Shown: in pieces, positions 16,605 through 26,505 of the stretch | How positions within the stretch are numbered: position 1 is the first letter of the stretch | Layout of the letters: every line of letters starts with the position of its first letter | Source: Brevundimonas pondensis | GTDB lineage: Bacteria > Pseudomonadota > Alphaproteobacteria > Caulobacterales > Caulobacteraceae | Reading direction: 5' to 3' | DNA: 64,000 nt | NCBI RefSeq assembly: GCF_017487345.1 | Contig: NZ_CP062006.1 | Coordinates: 1,680,001 to 1,744,000, forward strand | Translations under genes and position numbers: made by a program | The notes under the pieces: generated by a model | Database searches by the model: none | Seen by the model: only the letters and a program-made list of their open reading frames with translations | What the model was told of the DNA's origin: nothing

Positions 16605-18754
16605 CAGTCGTCCCCGCGCCGGGCGCCGGAATCGGCAATGCGCACCCAGTCGACGCCCCACATCGGGTCCAGATCTTTCTGTGTGAACTTCAGACAGAGG
16701 TCGTGTCGACCCGCGCGGATCGGAAGCCGCCCCGACAGGACGGTGATCCCGTCATCGCCCGCAGCCTCGGCCAGGGGCAGGATCAAGGCCGGTTCGCCTT
16801 CGCAGCCGTCGATACGGACCTCCAGCTCGCCCGCCGGGGTACGCGGTGCGCCCAGGCGGATCTTGTCGCGATCGGCGCCGATCTGGAAGTTGAAGGGAAC
16901 CTGACCCACGGCGGCTTCAAAGCGTCGCCCCTCGCTCAGGTCCGCCGACTGATAGATCCAGCAGGGATTGAGGATGTCCATCAGCAGGGCCGGACGCTCG
17001 CCCTCCAGCGGAGCGTCGTCGATCAGCGACAGCGGTAGGGCCGCACTGCACAGCTTCATCTGATGATCATAGCGACGCTGGCCGTCGGCGGGCGGGACTT
17101 CGGGAACCTCGGTCAGGCCGCTGGTCGCATAGTCGATGCCGAGGCTGCGATAACGGACCAGTTGCGGCTCCAGACGGGCGCGGAAATCGTCGAAATCCAT
17201 TCGCGCATGCGGGGTCCAGGCCATTTCCGCCAGGGCCGAGATACGGGGGAAGGCCTGATACTCGACCCGGTCCTCGGTCCGCATGTGTTCGGTGAAGAGG
17301 TTGCCCTGCACCCCCAGGACGCGCCGCGCCTGGTCCGGGATCAGTTCGTCCGGCGTCGGGTCGAAGCTGTAGACGTCGCGCAGGGTCGAGGTAAAGCCAC
17401 GTCCCGGCGCCCCGTCGTCGGCGCTCTGACGGTTGTCGAAATACAGCACGGGCGCCGGCGACATGACCGTGTCATGGCCCAGGCGCGCCGCCTCGATGGC
17501 GCCCTCGACCCCGCGCCAAGACATGACGCTGGCGTTGGGGTTGATGCCGCCTTCCAGGATTTCATCCCAGCCGATCATGCGGCGGCCGTGGTCGTTCAGG
17601 CGTTTCTCCAGGCGGGCGACAAACCAGGACTGCAACTTTTCCTCGTCGGCCAGACCTAGCTCGCGCATCCGTTCCTGCACACGGGGCGAAGCCTTCCACT
17701 GGTCCTTGACCGCTTCGTCGCCGCCGATGTGGACGTATTCCGAAGGGAAGAGATCGACCACCTCGTCCATGACGTTCTCGAAGAGGACGAGCGTCGCCTC
17801 CTCGACGTTGAACAGGGTCGGATAAACGCCCCAGTCGGCGGGCACGGCCGGGACGGCGGCGCCGGGCACGTCGGTGACGCCGAGTTCGGGATAGGCGGCG
17901 ATCGCCGCGCTGGCGTGGCCGGGCACGTCGATCTCGGGCACCACGACGATATTGCGGGCCGCCGCGTAGGCGACGATGTCGCGAACCTGGTCCTGGGTGT
18001 AGATACCGCCGTACTGACGCGGGCGGCCGGTCGCCGGGTCGATGTCCTTCTGCGGCGCCGCACCCGCGTGGACGCGCCAGCCGCCGACCTCTGTCAGCCT
18101 GGGATAGCGTTTGATCTCCAGCCGCCAGGCCTGATCGTCAGTCAGATGCCAGTGGAAGACGTTCAGCTTGTGCAAGGCCATCCAGTCGATGAAGCCCTTG
18201 ATGAACGCCGGCGACTGATAATGGCGGGCCGAATCCAGCATGACGCCGCGCCAGCCGAAGCGCGGAGCGTCGGCGATGGTCACGGCGGGGATGGTCGCCG
18301 CCCCCTGACCGGCCTCTTCCGTCGCCAGCTGCCACAGGCTGATCGAACCATAGAGCATCCCGCCGAAGTCGTCGGCCTCGATGACCGCGTCGCGCGGGCT
18401 GACGTCCAGACGATAGGCGTCGGAGGCGATGCCGGTTGCGCGACGGAAGACGACGGCGCCGGGCGCGGCCTCGCCTTCGCGCACCGTCAGGGTCAGCCCC
18501 CGCGTGCGCTGCATCAGATCGGCGAAATAGGTCGCCGCGCGCCGCGCCTCGGCGTCGCCGCGCGGGACGCTCAGGACCGTCGCGTCATTCAGGGCGAAGA
18601 CGCCCTCGGCGGGCGTGACGACGGCGGGACGCGGGATCACCGACCCGACCGGCGTTTCGGCCAGGACAACGGACCCCGAGGCCATGGCCGCCAGGACGGC
18701 CAGCACGGATGTCAGCCGCGGGGCGAGCGCCCTCAATCGAACCACCTGGGTCAT
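16604..18754 (-). CDS. Beta-N-acetylhexosaminidase, GH20
   Basis: A 716-residue secreted or periplasmic glycoside hydrolase of family 20. After a signal sequence (LTSVLAVLAAMASGSVVLA) come the N-terminal GH20b domain, the catalytic barrel with WHLTDDQAWRLEIKRYP, and the HIGGDEAVKDQW motif whose Asp-Glu pair performs substrate-assisted catalysis. A C-terminal beta-rich region (about 600-716) is probably a carbohydrate-binding-like fold. It would free GlcNAc from chitooligosaccharides imported by the TBDT upstream. It starts only about 15 bases after a terminator-like T run, so its expression may be partly uncoupled from the TBDT. Confidence 0.92.
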   Translation of the reverse strand: MTQVVRLRALAPRLTSVLAVLAAMASGSVVLAETPVGSVIPRPAVVTPAEGVFALNDATVLSVPRGDAEARRAATYFADLMQRTRGLTLTVREGEAAPGAVVFRRATGIASDAYRLDVSPRDAVIEADDFGGMLYGSISLWQLATEEAGQGAATIPAVTIADAPRFGWRGVMLDSARHYQSPAFIKGFIDWMALHKLNVFHWHLTDDQAWRLEIKRYPRLTEVGGWRVHAGAAPQKDIDPATGRPRQYGGIYTQDQVRDIVAYAAARNIVVVPEIDVPGHASAAIAAYPELGVTDVPGAAVPAVPADWGVYPTLFNVEEATLVLFENVMDEVVDLFPSEYVHIGGDEAVKDQWKASPRVQERMRELGLADEEKLQSWFVARLEKRLNDHGRRMIGWDEILEGGINPNASVMSWRGVEGAIEAARLGHDTVMSPAPVLYFDNRQSADDGAPGRGFTSTLRDVYSFDPTPDELIPDQARRVLGVQGNLFTEHMRTEDRVEYQAFPRISALAEMAWTPHARMDFDDFRARLEPQLVRYRSLGIDYATSGLTEVPEVPPADGQRRYDHQMKLCSAALPLSLIDDAPLEGERPALLMDILNPCWIYQSADLSEGRRFEAAVGQVPFNFQIGADRDKIRLGAPRTPAGELEVRIDGCEGEPALILPLAEAAGDDGITVLSGRLPIRAGRHDLCLKFTQKDLDPMWGVDWVRIADSGARRGDD

Positions 18755-18768
18755 ACGCAGTCTCGCAT

Positions 18769-18801
18769 AAAAAAAGCGCGCGGGACGGTGACGCCCCGCG
18801 C
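18769..18801 (-). terminator. Rho-independent terminator after the GlcNAc-locus TBDT
   Basis: On the minus strand GCGCGGG (18801-18795) pairs with CCCGCGC (18784-18778) around a 10-base loop and is followed at once by seven Ts (18775-18769). This is the clearest intrinsic terminator in the window. It lies between the TBDT and the hexosaminidase genes, where it could reduce read-through. Confidence 0.75.
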
Positions 18802-18877
18802 CAGTCTGGCCTCAGGAGAGGGCCTTGGCGATAGGCGGAACAGGGGGCGACGAACGCCGCCCCCCGAACGCGACGTC

Positions 18878-21613
18878 CTAGAACTCGACGCTCAGCGTCG
18901 CCATCAGCTTGCGGCCGGTGCGATAGACGCCCCGCGGCAGGCTGACCGTATTGGCGTAGGCGTAGTACTCGCTGTCGAGCAGGTTCTGCCCCGACACCGT
19001 CAGGCTGACCCGATCGGTGAAGGCGTAACCCGCCGTGGCGTCGAGGCCCGTATAGGCGCGGACATACATGTTGTCGCCGCGATCCACCCCGGTGAAATAC
19101 TTGGACCGCCAAGTGTAGGTCACGCGCGCCGAAAACGGTCCCTGTTCGAAGAAGGGGCTGATGTTGACCTGGTGCTTCGAGTTGAAGGGCAAGTCCTGTC
19201 CGTTGTCGGCGCTGCCATCGACGTAGGTGTAGTTGGCCAGCAGGCCCAGGCCGTAGGCGTAGTTCTGCTGATAGGCGAAGGTCGCGCCCTTCAGGTCGGC
19301 CGAACCGGCATTGGTCGGACGGCTGATCTGATAGGTGGTGACAGCGTTCTGGGCCTGGTTGAAATGCTCTTCCGGCGCCGTCTTTTGCAGGATGTAGTTG
19401 TCGATCTTCTTGTAGAAGATCTCACCCGACAGAATGGCGTCCGGCGCGAAATACCATTCGGCCGCCGCGTTCAGGTTGGTCGACTTGTAGGGATCGAGGT
19501 CCGGGTTGCCGCCGCCGCCGGTCAGGATCTGGTCCGAAAGCCAGAAGTAGTTGGACATGTCCGCATAGTTGGGACGCGAGACGACCTTGGCCGCCGCCAG
19601 GCGGATGATCAGGTCGTCCGAAGCGTTGATGGCGACGTTCAGGCTGGGCAGGAAGTCGTCGTATTCCTTGCTCCTGACGCTCCATTCCCAATCGGCCGCA
19701 GTCGTGCCGCATCCGGTCGCCGTCTGATTGACGCAGACATAGCCCCCGCTTTCCGATTCCGTGCGGACATAGCGCAGGCCGACGTTGCCGCGGACACGGT
19801 CGCTCTCGAAGTCCGCCTGGCCATAGACAGCGTTGATCGTCTCCTGAACGTTCCAGTTCTGGGCGGTGAATTCCGCGTTGCCGAAGACCGTCGGCACTGG
19901 CTTGGCCTGCCAGGGACGCAGGTACTCGCCCGCTTCGATGTAGTCAGCCAGCGCCTTGCCATCGATCCGGAAGCGACCCTTCATCTGGTCGTTCACATTG
20001 AAACCATCCAGATAGTTGCCCGGCACCCGGCTCGGGCTGAACATGGCGGCGCTGTCCGGCGCCCCATAGATCTGAACCGTCACGCCCGACATCTTCTGGT
20101 CGGTCTCATGCTTGCGGTATTTGTAGCCGAACTGGAAACGGTTGAAGAAACCGTCACGGTCAAAGCCGAGATCGGCCTGGGCGTAGGTTTCCTCATCCAT
20201 CGTCGGCTTCGAGACGATGTTGCCGCCCCAGCCTGCGTTGTAACCGGTCGGACCGACGGACGGGTCGCCCGCGCCCCAGCCGCCGTCGAACGAGAACTTC
20301 GACGCGTCGTTCAGAACATTGCCGTTGGCGTAGGTCAGGACGCCAGGCGAACCCGGAGCGCCAGTGAAGTCCACCGTATAATCGGCCCAGTTCAGGAACT
20401 CGCCGAACAGCTGACGCTGGGTCCCGCCGTCAGCCTTGGTGTAACCGATGTCGCCCGACAGATCCCAGCCGTCGCCGCGATACTTGGCGTCGAAGTGGTA
20501 GCTGTCCGAGGTCATGGCGGCCTCGCGATACTGGATGTCCAGTACACTGAGCGCGTTCTTGAAGGAGGCCTTGGTGATGACGTTGTTGTCGACCTGAAGG
20601 CCGGTCAGGGCGCCCAGGCTGTTCCAGGTATTGCCCTGGAAAGCGAACAGGGCCTGGTTGATGTTGTCATAGGTGGCGTCGATACGCAGCCAGTCGAAGT
20701 TCAGATCCAGGCTGTCGTTCGGACGCCACTGGGCGGCCACGGTGTAGCTGTTGCGTTCCCGGCTCTGTTCAAAGAAATGGGTGCCAAAGGCGTTCAACCC
20801 CTTGGCGTTCGGATTGGCCAGCAGGGTCGTGGCGCAGGCGCCCGTACAGTTGCCGTTGGCGATCGAGTTGCCACCTGGATTTTCAGCGTTGCCGCCAGCG
20901 TAGTAGCTGGCCGGAATGGTGCCGTAAGCTTCCAGACCGTCACGACGCAGGTCATCAGCGGCGCGTTGGGCCGAGACCAGAACACCGAAGGTGCGGTCCT
21001 CATTGCGCCAGCCGCCCAGCACCGACAGCTGCGCGTCGCCGCTCTCGGACCGGTCATTGTACAGATAGGTCACCGCCCCCGACAGAGTGTGCCGGCCCAG
21101 ATCCAGCGGACGCCGGGTCGAAACATCAACGGTCCCGCCGATCGAGCCCTCGTCGATGCGAGCCTCAGGCGACTTGTAGACCTCGACCTTGCCGACGATC
21201 TGCGGAGCCAGCAGGGCGTAGTTGAAGGTCCGGCCCGGCTGATCAAGAATGAACCAGTCCGCCGAGGCGACCGTCTGGCCGTTCAACAGGGTGCGGTTCA
21301 GCGCCGGGTCCGTACCCAGGATCGAGACCTTCTCGCCCTGACCGAAGGCGCGGTCGACCGTGACGCCCGGAATGATGGTGATGGCCTCGGCCACGTTCGA
21401 GCTGGGGAACTTGCCCACATCCTCGGCGGTGACGACGTCAATGATGGCGTTGGCGTTGCGCTTGGTGTCGATGGACTGCTGCAGCGATGCGCGGATGCCG
21501 GTGACGACGACCTCATCGACCGTGGTCGCCGGCGCATCCTGGGCGGCGGCGGCGCCGGCGACCAGCGCCAGGGCGCTGACTGAACCGGCAAGCAAGGCGT
21601 GACGGATACTCAT
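18878..21613 (-). CDS. TonB-dependent receptor for chitooligosaccharide/GlcNAc uptake
   Basis: A 911-residue outer-membrane receptor of the large sugar-type group common in Caulobacter (TVDEVVVTGIRASLQQSIDTK, then a plug with GKFPSSNVAEAITIIPGVTV). A signal peptide (ALLAGSVSALALVAGAAAA) leads and the protein ends in the barrel-closing phenylalanine (TLSVEF). Position next to a hexosaminidase, PTS and nag catabolic genes supports GlcNAc or chitooligosaccharide import; a similar receptor is known from the Caulobacter GlcNAc locus. The ATG at 21613 was chosen because it begins the signal peptide and has GGAGGGGAGA upstream. Confidence 0.9.
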   Translation of the reverse strand: MSIRHALLAGSVSALALVAGAAAAQDAPATTVDEVVVTGIRASLQQSIDTKRNANAIIDVVTAEDVGKFPSSNVAEAITIIPGVTVDRAFGQGEKVSILGTDPALNRTLLNGQTVASADWFILDQPGRTFNYALLAPQIVGKVEVYKSPEARIDEGSIGGTVDVSTRRPLDLGRHTLSGAVTYLYNDRSESGDAQLSVLGGWRNEDRTFGVLVSAQRAADDLRRDGLEAYGTIPASYYAGGNAENPGGNSIANGNCTGACATTLLANPNAKGLNAFGTHFFEQSRERNSYTVAAQWRPNDSLDLNFDWLRIDATYDNINQALFAFQGNTWNSLGALTGLQVDNNVITKASFKNALSVLDIQYREAAMTSDSYHFDAKYRGDGWDLSGDIGYTKADGGTQRQLFGEFLNWADYTVDFTGAPGSPGVLTYANGNVLNDASKFSFDGGWGAGDPSVGPTGYNAGWGGNIVSKPTMDEETYAQADLGFDRDGFFNRFQFGYKYRKHETDQKMSGVTVQIYGAPDSAAMFSPSRVPGNYLDGFNVNDQMKGRFRIDGKALADYIEAGEYLRPWQAKPVPTVFGNAEFTAQNWNVQETINAVYGQADFESDRVRGNVGLRYVRTESESGGYVCVNQTATGCGTTAADWEWSVRSKEYDDFLPSLNVAINASDDLIIRLAAAKVVSRPNYADMSNYFWLSDQILTGGGGNPDLDPYKSTNLNAAAEWYFAPDAILSGEIFYKKIDNYILQKTAPEEHFNQAQNAVTTYQISRPTNAGSADLKGATFAYQQNYAYGLGLLANYTYVDGSADNGQDLPFNSKHQVNISPFFEQGPFSARVTYTWRSKYFTGVDRGDNMYVRAYTGLDATAGYAFTDRVSLTVSGQNLLDSEYYAYANTVSLPRGVYRTGRKLMATLSVEF

Positions 21614-21670
21614 GGCGCTGGATCTCCCCTCCAGAGACCTGCCCCCGCAGGTCCGATATACCCAATTCAG

Positions 21671-21810
21671 GACCAATAAGGCCCGCCCCTCTTTCGACCA
21701 GATCGAGAGAACATGGGAATTGACGGAAGACTTTCACCAAAGAGTCGCACATCGCAAGACCAAATTTCACATTGGACCTAAACTTTCTTCATATTGGTAC
21801 TTGATTGGTT
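21671..21810. promoter_or_regulatory. Cluster of GACCAAT/ATTGGTC-type half-sites in the nag divergent promoter
   Basis: The 250 bases between the divergent TBDT and gntR genes are much richer in A and T than their flanks. They hold several related half-sites: GACCAAT (21671), GACCA (21696), GACCAAAT (21758), ATTGGACC (21771), ATTGGTAC (21793) and ATTGGTT (21804). The last two are 11 bases apart, one helical turn. They are plausible operators for the adjacent GntR-type repressor; NagR/DasR sites in other bacteria share a TGGT-ACCA core. Confidence 0.4.
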
Positions 21811-21863
21811 GCATAACATGGGCTCAGATGCGCTCGTTGGGATGCACTCTGGGGGAGAACGCC

Positions 21864-22604
21864 ATGCCGTTTCTTGAAGCCATAGGATCGCTGGACGCCC
21901 AGAGGCCCGCGCCGCTGTATCAGCAGCTGCAGCAAGCCGTTCGCCAGGCCATCGAGCGCCGCACGCTCAAGCCCGACGACGCTCTGCCGCCAGAGCGGGA
22001 CCTGGCCAATGAACTGGCGGTGTCACGCATCACTATCCGCAAGGCTTTCGACGGCCTGGTGGCCGAGGGCCTGCTGACGCGACGTCAGGGCGCGGGCACC
22101 TTCGTCGCCGCCCGTGTCGAAAAGAGCTTCTCCAAGCTGACCTCCTTTTCCGAGGACATGGCTGCGCGCGGCCGCAAGGCCACCAGTTCATGGCTGAGCC
22201 GCAGCGAAGGCACGGTCACGCCCGAGGAATCCCTGACCCTGGGGCTCAGCCCCGGAGCACCGGTCTATCGTTTTCACCGCATCCGTTTCGCCGACGGCGC
22301 GCCAATGGCGCTAGAGTACTCGACGGTGCCGGCTTCCTGCCTGTCTAGCCTCGAGGCGGTGACGACATCTCTCTATCAGGCGTTGGCGGTCAGCGGACAT
22401 CGACCGAATCGCGCCCTGCAACGCCTGCGCGCGGTTCTGTTCAGCGCCGAGCAGTGCCAGCTTCTGGGCATCGCCCCCGGCGCACCCGGCCTGCTGATCG
22501 AACGGCGCGCCTTCCATAACGGCGAACCGGTGGAAGTGACCCAGTCCTATTATCGCGGCGACGCCTACGACTTCGTCGCCGAGCTCAACGACGGACCCGC
22601 CTGA
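21864..22604 (+). CDS. GntR-family regulator of GlcNAc use (NagR/NagQ-like)
   Basis: A 246-residue GntR/HutC-type repressor. The N-terminal winged helix (PLYQQLQQAVRQAIERR...PPERDLANELAVSRITIRKAFDGLVAEGLLTRRQGAGTFV) is joined to a UTRA effector domain (about residues 90-240) of the type that binds sugar phosphates such as GlcN6P or GlcNAc6P. The ATG at 21864 has GGGGGAGAAC directly upstream; the long open extension before it is not conserved-looking. It leads the nagB-II-nagA operon and faces the TBDT-PTS operon, so it most likely represses both until GlcNAc is present. Confidence 0.87.
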   Translation: MPFLEAIGSLDAQRPAPLYQQLQQAVRQAIERRTLKPDDALPPERDLANELAVSRITIRKAFDGLVAEGLLTRRQGAGTFVAARVEKSFSKLTSFSEDMAARGRKATSSWLSRSEGTVTPEESLTLGLSPGAPVYRFHRIRFADGAPMALEYSTVPASCLSSLEAVTTSLYQALAVSGHRPNRALQRLRAVLFSAEQCQLLGIAPGAPGLLIERRAFHNGEPVEVTQSYYRGDAYDFVAELNDGPA

Positions 22605-23635
22605 TGCGCGCCGAAGACACCCAGATGTTCGCCGAGGCCGCCGCCTCTGGCCGCCTCGTGGCCGCCCAACTGGCCGCCAACGCCGGCGTCATCGCCCAGG
22701 CGGCCAAGCGCCTGCGCATGCATCCGCCGACCGCCGCCCTGATCTGCGGCCGGGGCAGCTCCGACAACGCCGGGGTCTTCGCCCGCTATCTGATCGAGAC
22801 CGAGGTCGGGGTGATGACCAGCCCCATGCCCCTGGCTGTCAGTTCCGTCTACGGCCGCGCCCCGCATGTTCCGGACGGCCTGTGCCTGGCCGTATCGCAA
22901 TCGGGCAAGAGCCCCGACCTGGTCGCCGCAGCCGCCGGTGCGCGCGCTGGCGGCGCCTTCGTCATCGCCCTGGTCAACGTCGAGGATTCGCCGCTCAGTC
23001 AGGTGGCCGACCTGACCATTCCCTTGCGCGCCGGGCCGGAACTGTCAGTCGCAGCCACCAAGAGCTTCATCGCCAGCCTCAGCGCCATCGCCCATCTGAT
23101 CGCGGAATGGAGCGGCGACGCCGACCTGTCCGCCGGTCTCGAGAGCCTGCCGCAACAACTGGACGCCGCCTGGGCCCAGGACTGGTCGGCCGCCCTGCCC
23201 GCTCTGACAGACGTGACCAGTCTTTACGTGGTCGGACGCGGGGTCGGCTTCGGCGTCGCCCGAGAGGCAGCGCTGAAGTTGAAGGAGACCTGCGGCCTGC
23301 ACGCCGAGGCCTTCTCCACCGCCGAGGTTCGTCACGGGCCGATGGCCCTGGTCAAGACCGGCTTCCCCGTCCTGCTGCTGCCCCAGTCGGACGCAACATA
23401 TGACGACGCCCAAGATCTGGCCGCCGACTTCGCCCGACGCGGCGCCCGGGTCTTCTTCGCCGGGGCCACGACCGCGCCGGGCGTCGTTTCCCTGCCTACC
23501 GTCGGCGCGCATCCGGCGCTGGAACCCATACTGCTGATCCAGAGCTTCTATCGCCTGGCCGCCACGCTTTCGACAGCGCGCGGCTTCGATCCGGATCGTC
23601 CGCCCTACCTCAACAAGGTGACCGAGACCGTTTGA
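22604..23635 (+). CDS. nagB-II: Glucosamine-6-phosphate deaminase, SIS type (NagB-II)
   Basis: A 343-residue protein with two SIS (sugar isomerase) domains, related to the isomerase half of GlmS and without the glutaminase half. The first domain has ICGRGSSDNAGVFARY and VSQSGKSPDLV; the second has LYVVGRGVGFGVAREAALKLKETC. It closes with LNKVTETV, the typical GlmS-like tail. In GlcNAc loci this family replaces hexameric NagB and converts GlcN6P to fructose 6-phosphate and ammonia. It overlaps gntR by one base (TGATG) and nagA by one base. Confidence 0.9.
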   Translation: MRAEDTQMFAEAAASGRLVAAQLAANAGVIAQAAKRLRMHPPTAALICGRGSSDNAGVFARYLIETEVGVMTSPMPLAVSSVYGRAPHVPDGLCLAVSQSGKSPDLVAAAAGARAGGAFVIALVNVEDSPLSQVADLTIPLRAGPELSVAATKSFIASLSAIAHLIAEWSGDADLSAGLESLPQQLDAAWAQDWSAALPALTDVTSLYVVGRGVGFGVAREAALKLKETCGLHAEAFSTAEVRHGPMALVKTGFPVLLLPQSDATYDDAQDLAADFARRGARVFFAGATTAPGVVSLPTVGAHPALEPILLIQSFYRLAATLSTARGFDPDRPPYLNKVTETV

Positions 23636-24807
23636 TGCCCACCCTGCTGCACAACGGCCCGATCCTGGTCGATGACGCCTTTCACGACGACCTGGCCGTA
23701 GTCGTAGAGGGCGACCGCATCGCCGCCGTGGCGCCGGCCTCGGTCCTGAGCGTCGCCTTTCCCGAGGCCGAGATCCGCGATCTGAACGGCGCCCGGCTGG
23801 TTCCCGGCTATATCGACACCCAGGTCAATGGCGGCGGCGGCGTTCTGTTCAATGACGCGCCCACGCTTGAAACCATCGCCCGGATCGGCGCCGCCCACCG
23901 GCGTTTCGGAACTACCGGCTTCCTGCCCACCCTTATCAGCGACGACCTGTCGGTCATCGACCAGGCCATCGATGCGGTGGAACAAGCCATGCTTGAGGGC
24001 GTGCCTGGCGTTCTGGGCATTCATATCGAGGGGCCCTTCCTGAACGTGGCGCGCAAGGGCATCCACGATCCGAGCAAGTTCCGTACCCTGGACGATGAAG
24101 CCGTGCGTCTGCTGACGCGCATGAAGACCGGCCGCACCCTGATCACCCTGGCGCCGGAGACCACCACGCCCGACATGATCACGGCTCTGGTTGCGGACGG
24201 CGCCGTGGTCGCGGCCGGGCATACCGACGCCGACTACCCGACCGTCCGCGCCGCCATGGACGCGGGTGTGACGGGGTTCACGCACCTGTTCAACGCCATG
24301 TCGCCCCTGACCAGCCGCGAACCGGGCGTTGTCGGCGCGGCCCTGGAAAGCCAGACCGCCTGGTGCGGAATCATCGTCGACGGCCACCACGTCGATCCGG
24401 TCGTGCTGAAACTGGCCCTCCGCTGCCGCCCCGCGGATCGCTTCATGCTGGTCACCGACGCCATGCCCAGCGTGAACGCCCCTCACCTCGGCGACGGGGA
24501 CGATCACTTCTATCTGCAGGGCCGCCGCATTTCGGTAAAGGACGGCGCCTGCCTGGACGAGCGTGGAGTTCTGGCGGGATCAGACCTCGACATGGCCGCA
24601 GCCGTCCGCAACGCCCGCGACCTGCTTGGCCTCGACCTGGCGACCGCCGTCATGATGGCTTCGGCCGCGCCGGCCGCATTCCTGGGGCTGGAGCGCAAGC
24701 GCGGCCGCATCGCCCCGGGACTGGCGGCCGATCTGGTGATTCTCGATGAGCATTTCACAGCTATCGAAACCTGGATCGACGGCGCCTCGCTTCGTAATGG
24801 CGCATGA
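23635..24807 (+). CDS. nagA: N-acetylglucosamine-6-phosphate deacetylase
   Basis: A 390-residue amidohydrolase that removes acetate from GlcNAc6P after PTS import. Visible family motifs are VPGYIDTQVNGGGG (about 55), HIEGPFLNVARKGIH (about 125), AAGHTDADY (about 190), THLFNAMSPL (about 210), IIVDGHHVDP (about 245) and MLVTDAM with the catalytic aspartate (about 270). The start is the ATG at 23635, which overlaps the previous stop as TGATG; a TTG three bases earlier is also in frame. It is the last gene of the forward nag operon. Confidence 0.95.
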   Translation: MPTLLHNGPILVDDAFHDDLAVVVEGDRIAAVAPASVLSVAFPEAEIRDLNGARLVPGYIDTQVNGGGGVLFNDAPTLETIARIGAAHRRFGTTGFLPTLISDDLSVIDQAIDAVEQAMLEGVPGVLGIHIEGPFLNVARKGIHDPSKFRTLDDEAVRLLTRMKTGRTLITLAPETTTPDMITALVADGAVVAAGHTDADYPTVRAAMDAGVTGFTHLFNAMSPLTSREPGVVGAALESQTAWCGIIVDGHHVDPVVLKLALRCRPADRFMLVTDAMPSVNAPHLGDGDDHFYLQGRRISVKDGACLDERGVLAGSDLDMAAAVRNARDLLGLDLATAVMMASAAPAAFLGLERKRGRIAPGLAADLVILDEHFTAIETWIDGASLRNGA

Positions 24808-24813
24808 CGCCAA

Positions 24814-24837
24814 GGGCGCGGACCGAAGCCCGCGCCC
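24814..24837. terminator. GC-rich hairpin between convergent nagA and the aldehyde dehydrogenase gene
   Basis: GGGCGCGG (24814-24821) and CCGCGCCC (24830-24837) form a perfect 8-bp all-GC stem with an 8-base loop. It lies between two genes that end toward each other, so it could serve both strands. No T run follows on either side. Confidence 0.45.
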
Positions 24838-24854
24838 GCAGATGTGCTCAGTGA

Positions 24855-26372
<1,518 letters not shown>

Positions 26373-26481
26373 GAAAGGCCTCCTGCTGGTTTCCTGAGGC
26401 GCCGATTGTCCGGCGTCGTTTGAGACCAGTTTGGTCGGCAGGAGGCTGAACGCCAGACGGCGGCGAAATGGTGCGCCGCAA

Positions 26482-26505
26482 ACCTGTCGCAGGATTGCGA
26501 CAGGT
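26482..26505 (-). promoter_or_regulatory. Inverted repeat upstream of the aldehyde dehydrogenase gene
   Basis: ACCTGTCGCA (26482-26491) and TGCGACAGGT (26496-26505) are perfect 10-base arms around a GGAT spacer. It touches the stop codon of the AcoR-like gene and lies 110-133 bases upstream of the dehydrogenase start. TGTCGC/GCGACA arms suit a Fis-type helix-turn-helix such as that of the neighbouring regulator. The lack of a T run on the minus strand argues against a terminator. Confidence 0.5.

Noticed and set aside
17729..21583. A 1284-codon open frame on the plus strand
   Set aside because: It lies opposite the hexosaminidase and the GlcNAc TBDT genes, has low-complexity Val/Arg/Gly-rich sequence without domains, and is a GC-rich antisense shadow.
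26373..26480. Sigma-54 promoter before the aldehyde dehydrogenase gene
   Set aside because: A TGGCG segment exists but no GC follows at the required spacing, and the regulator lacks the sigma-54-activating domain.
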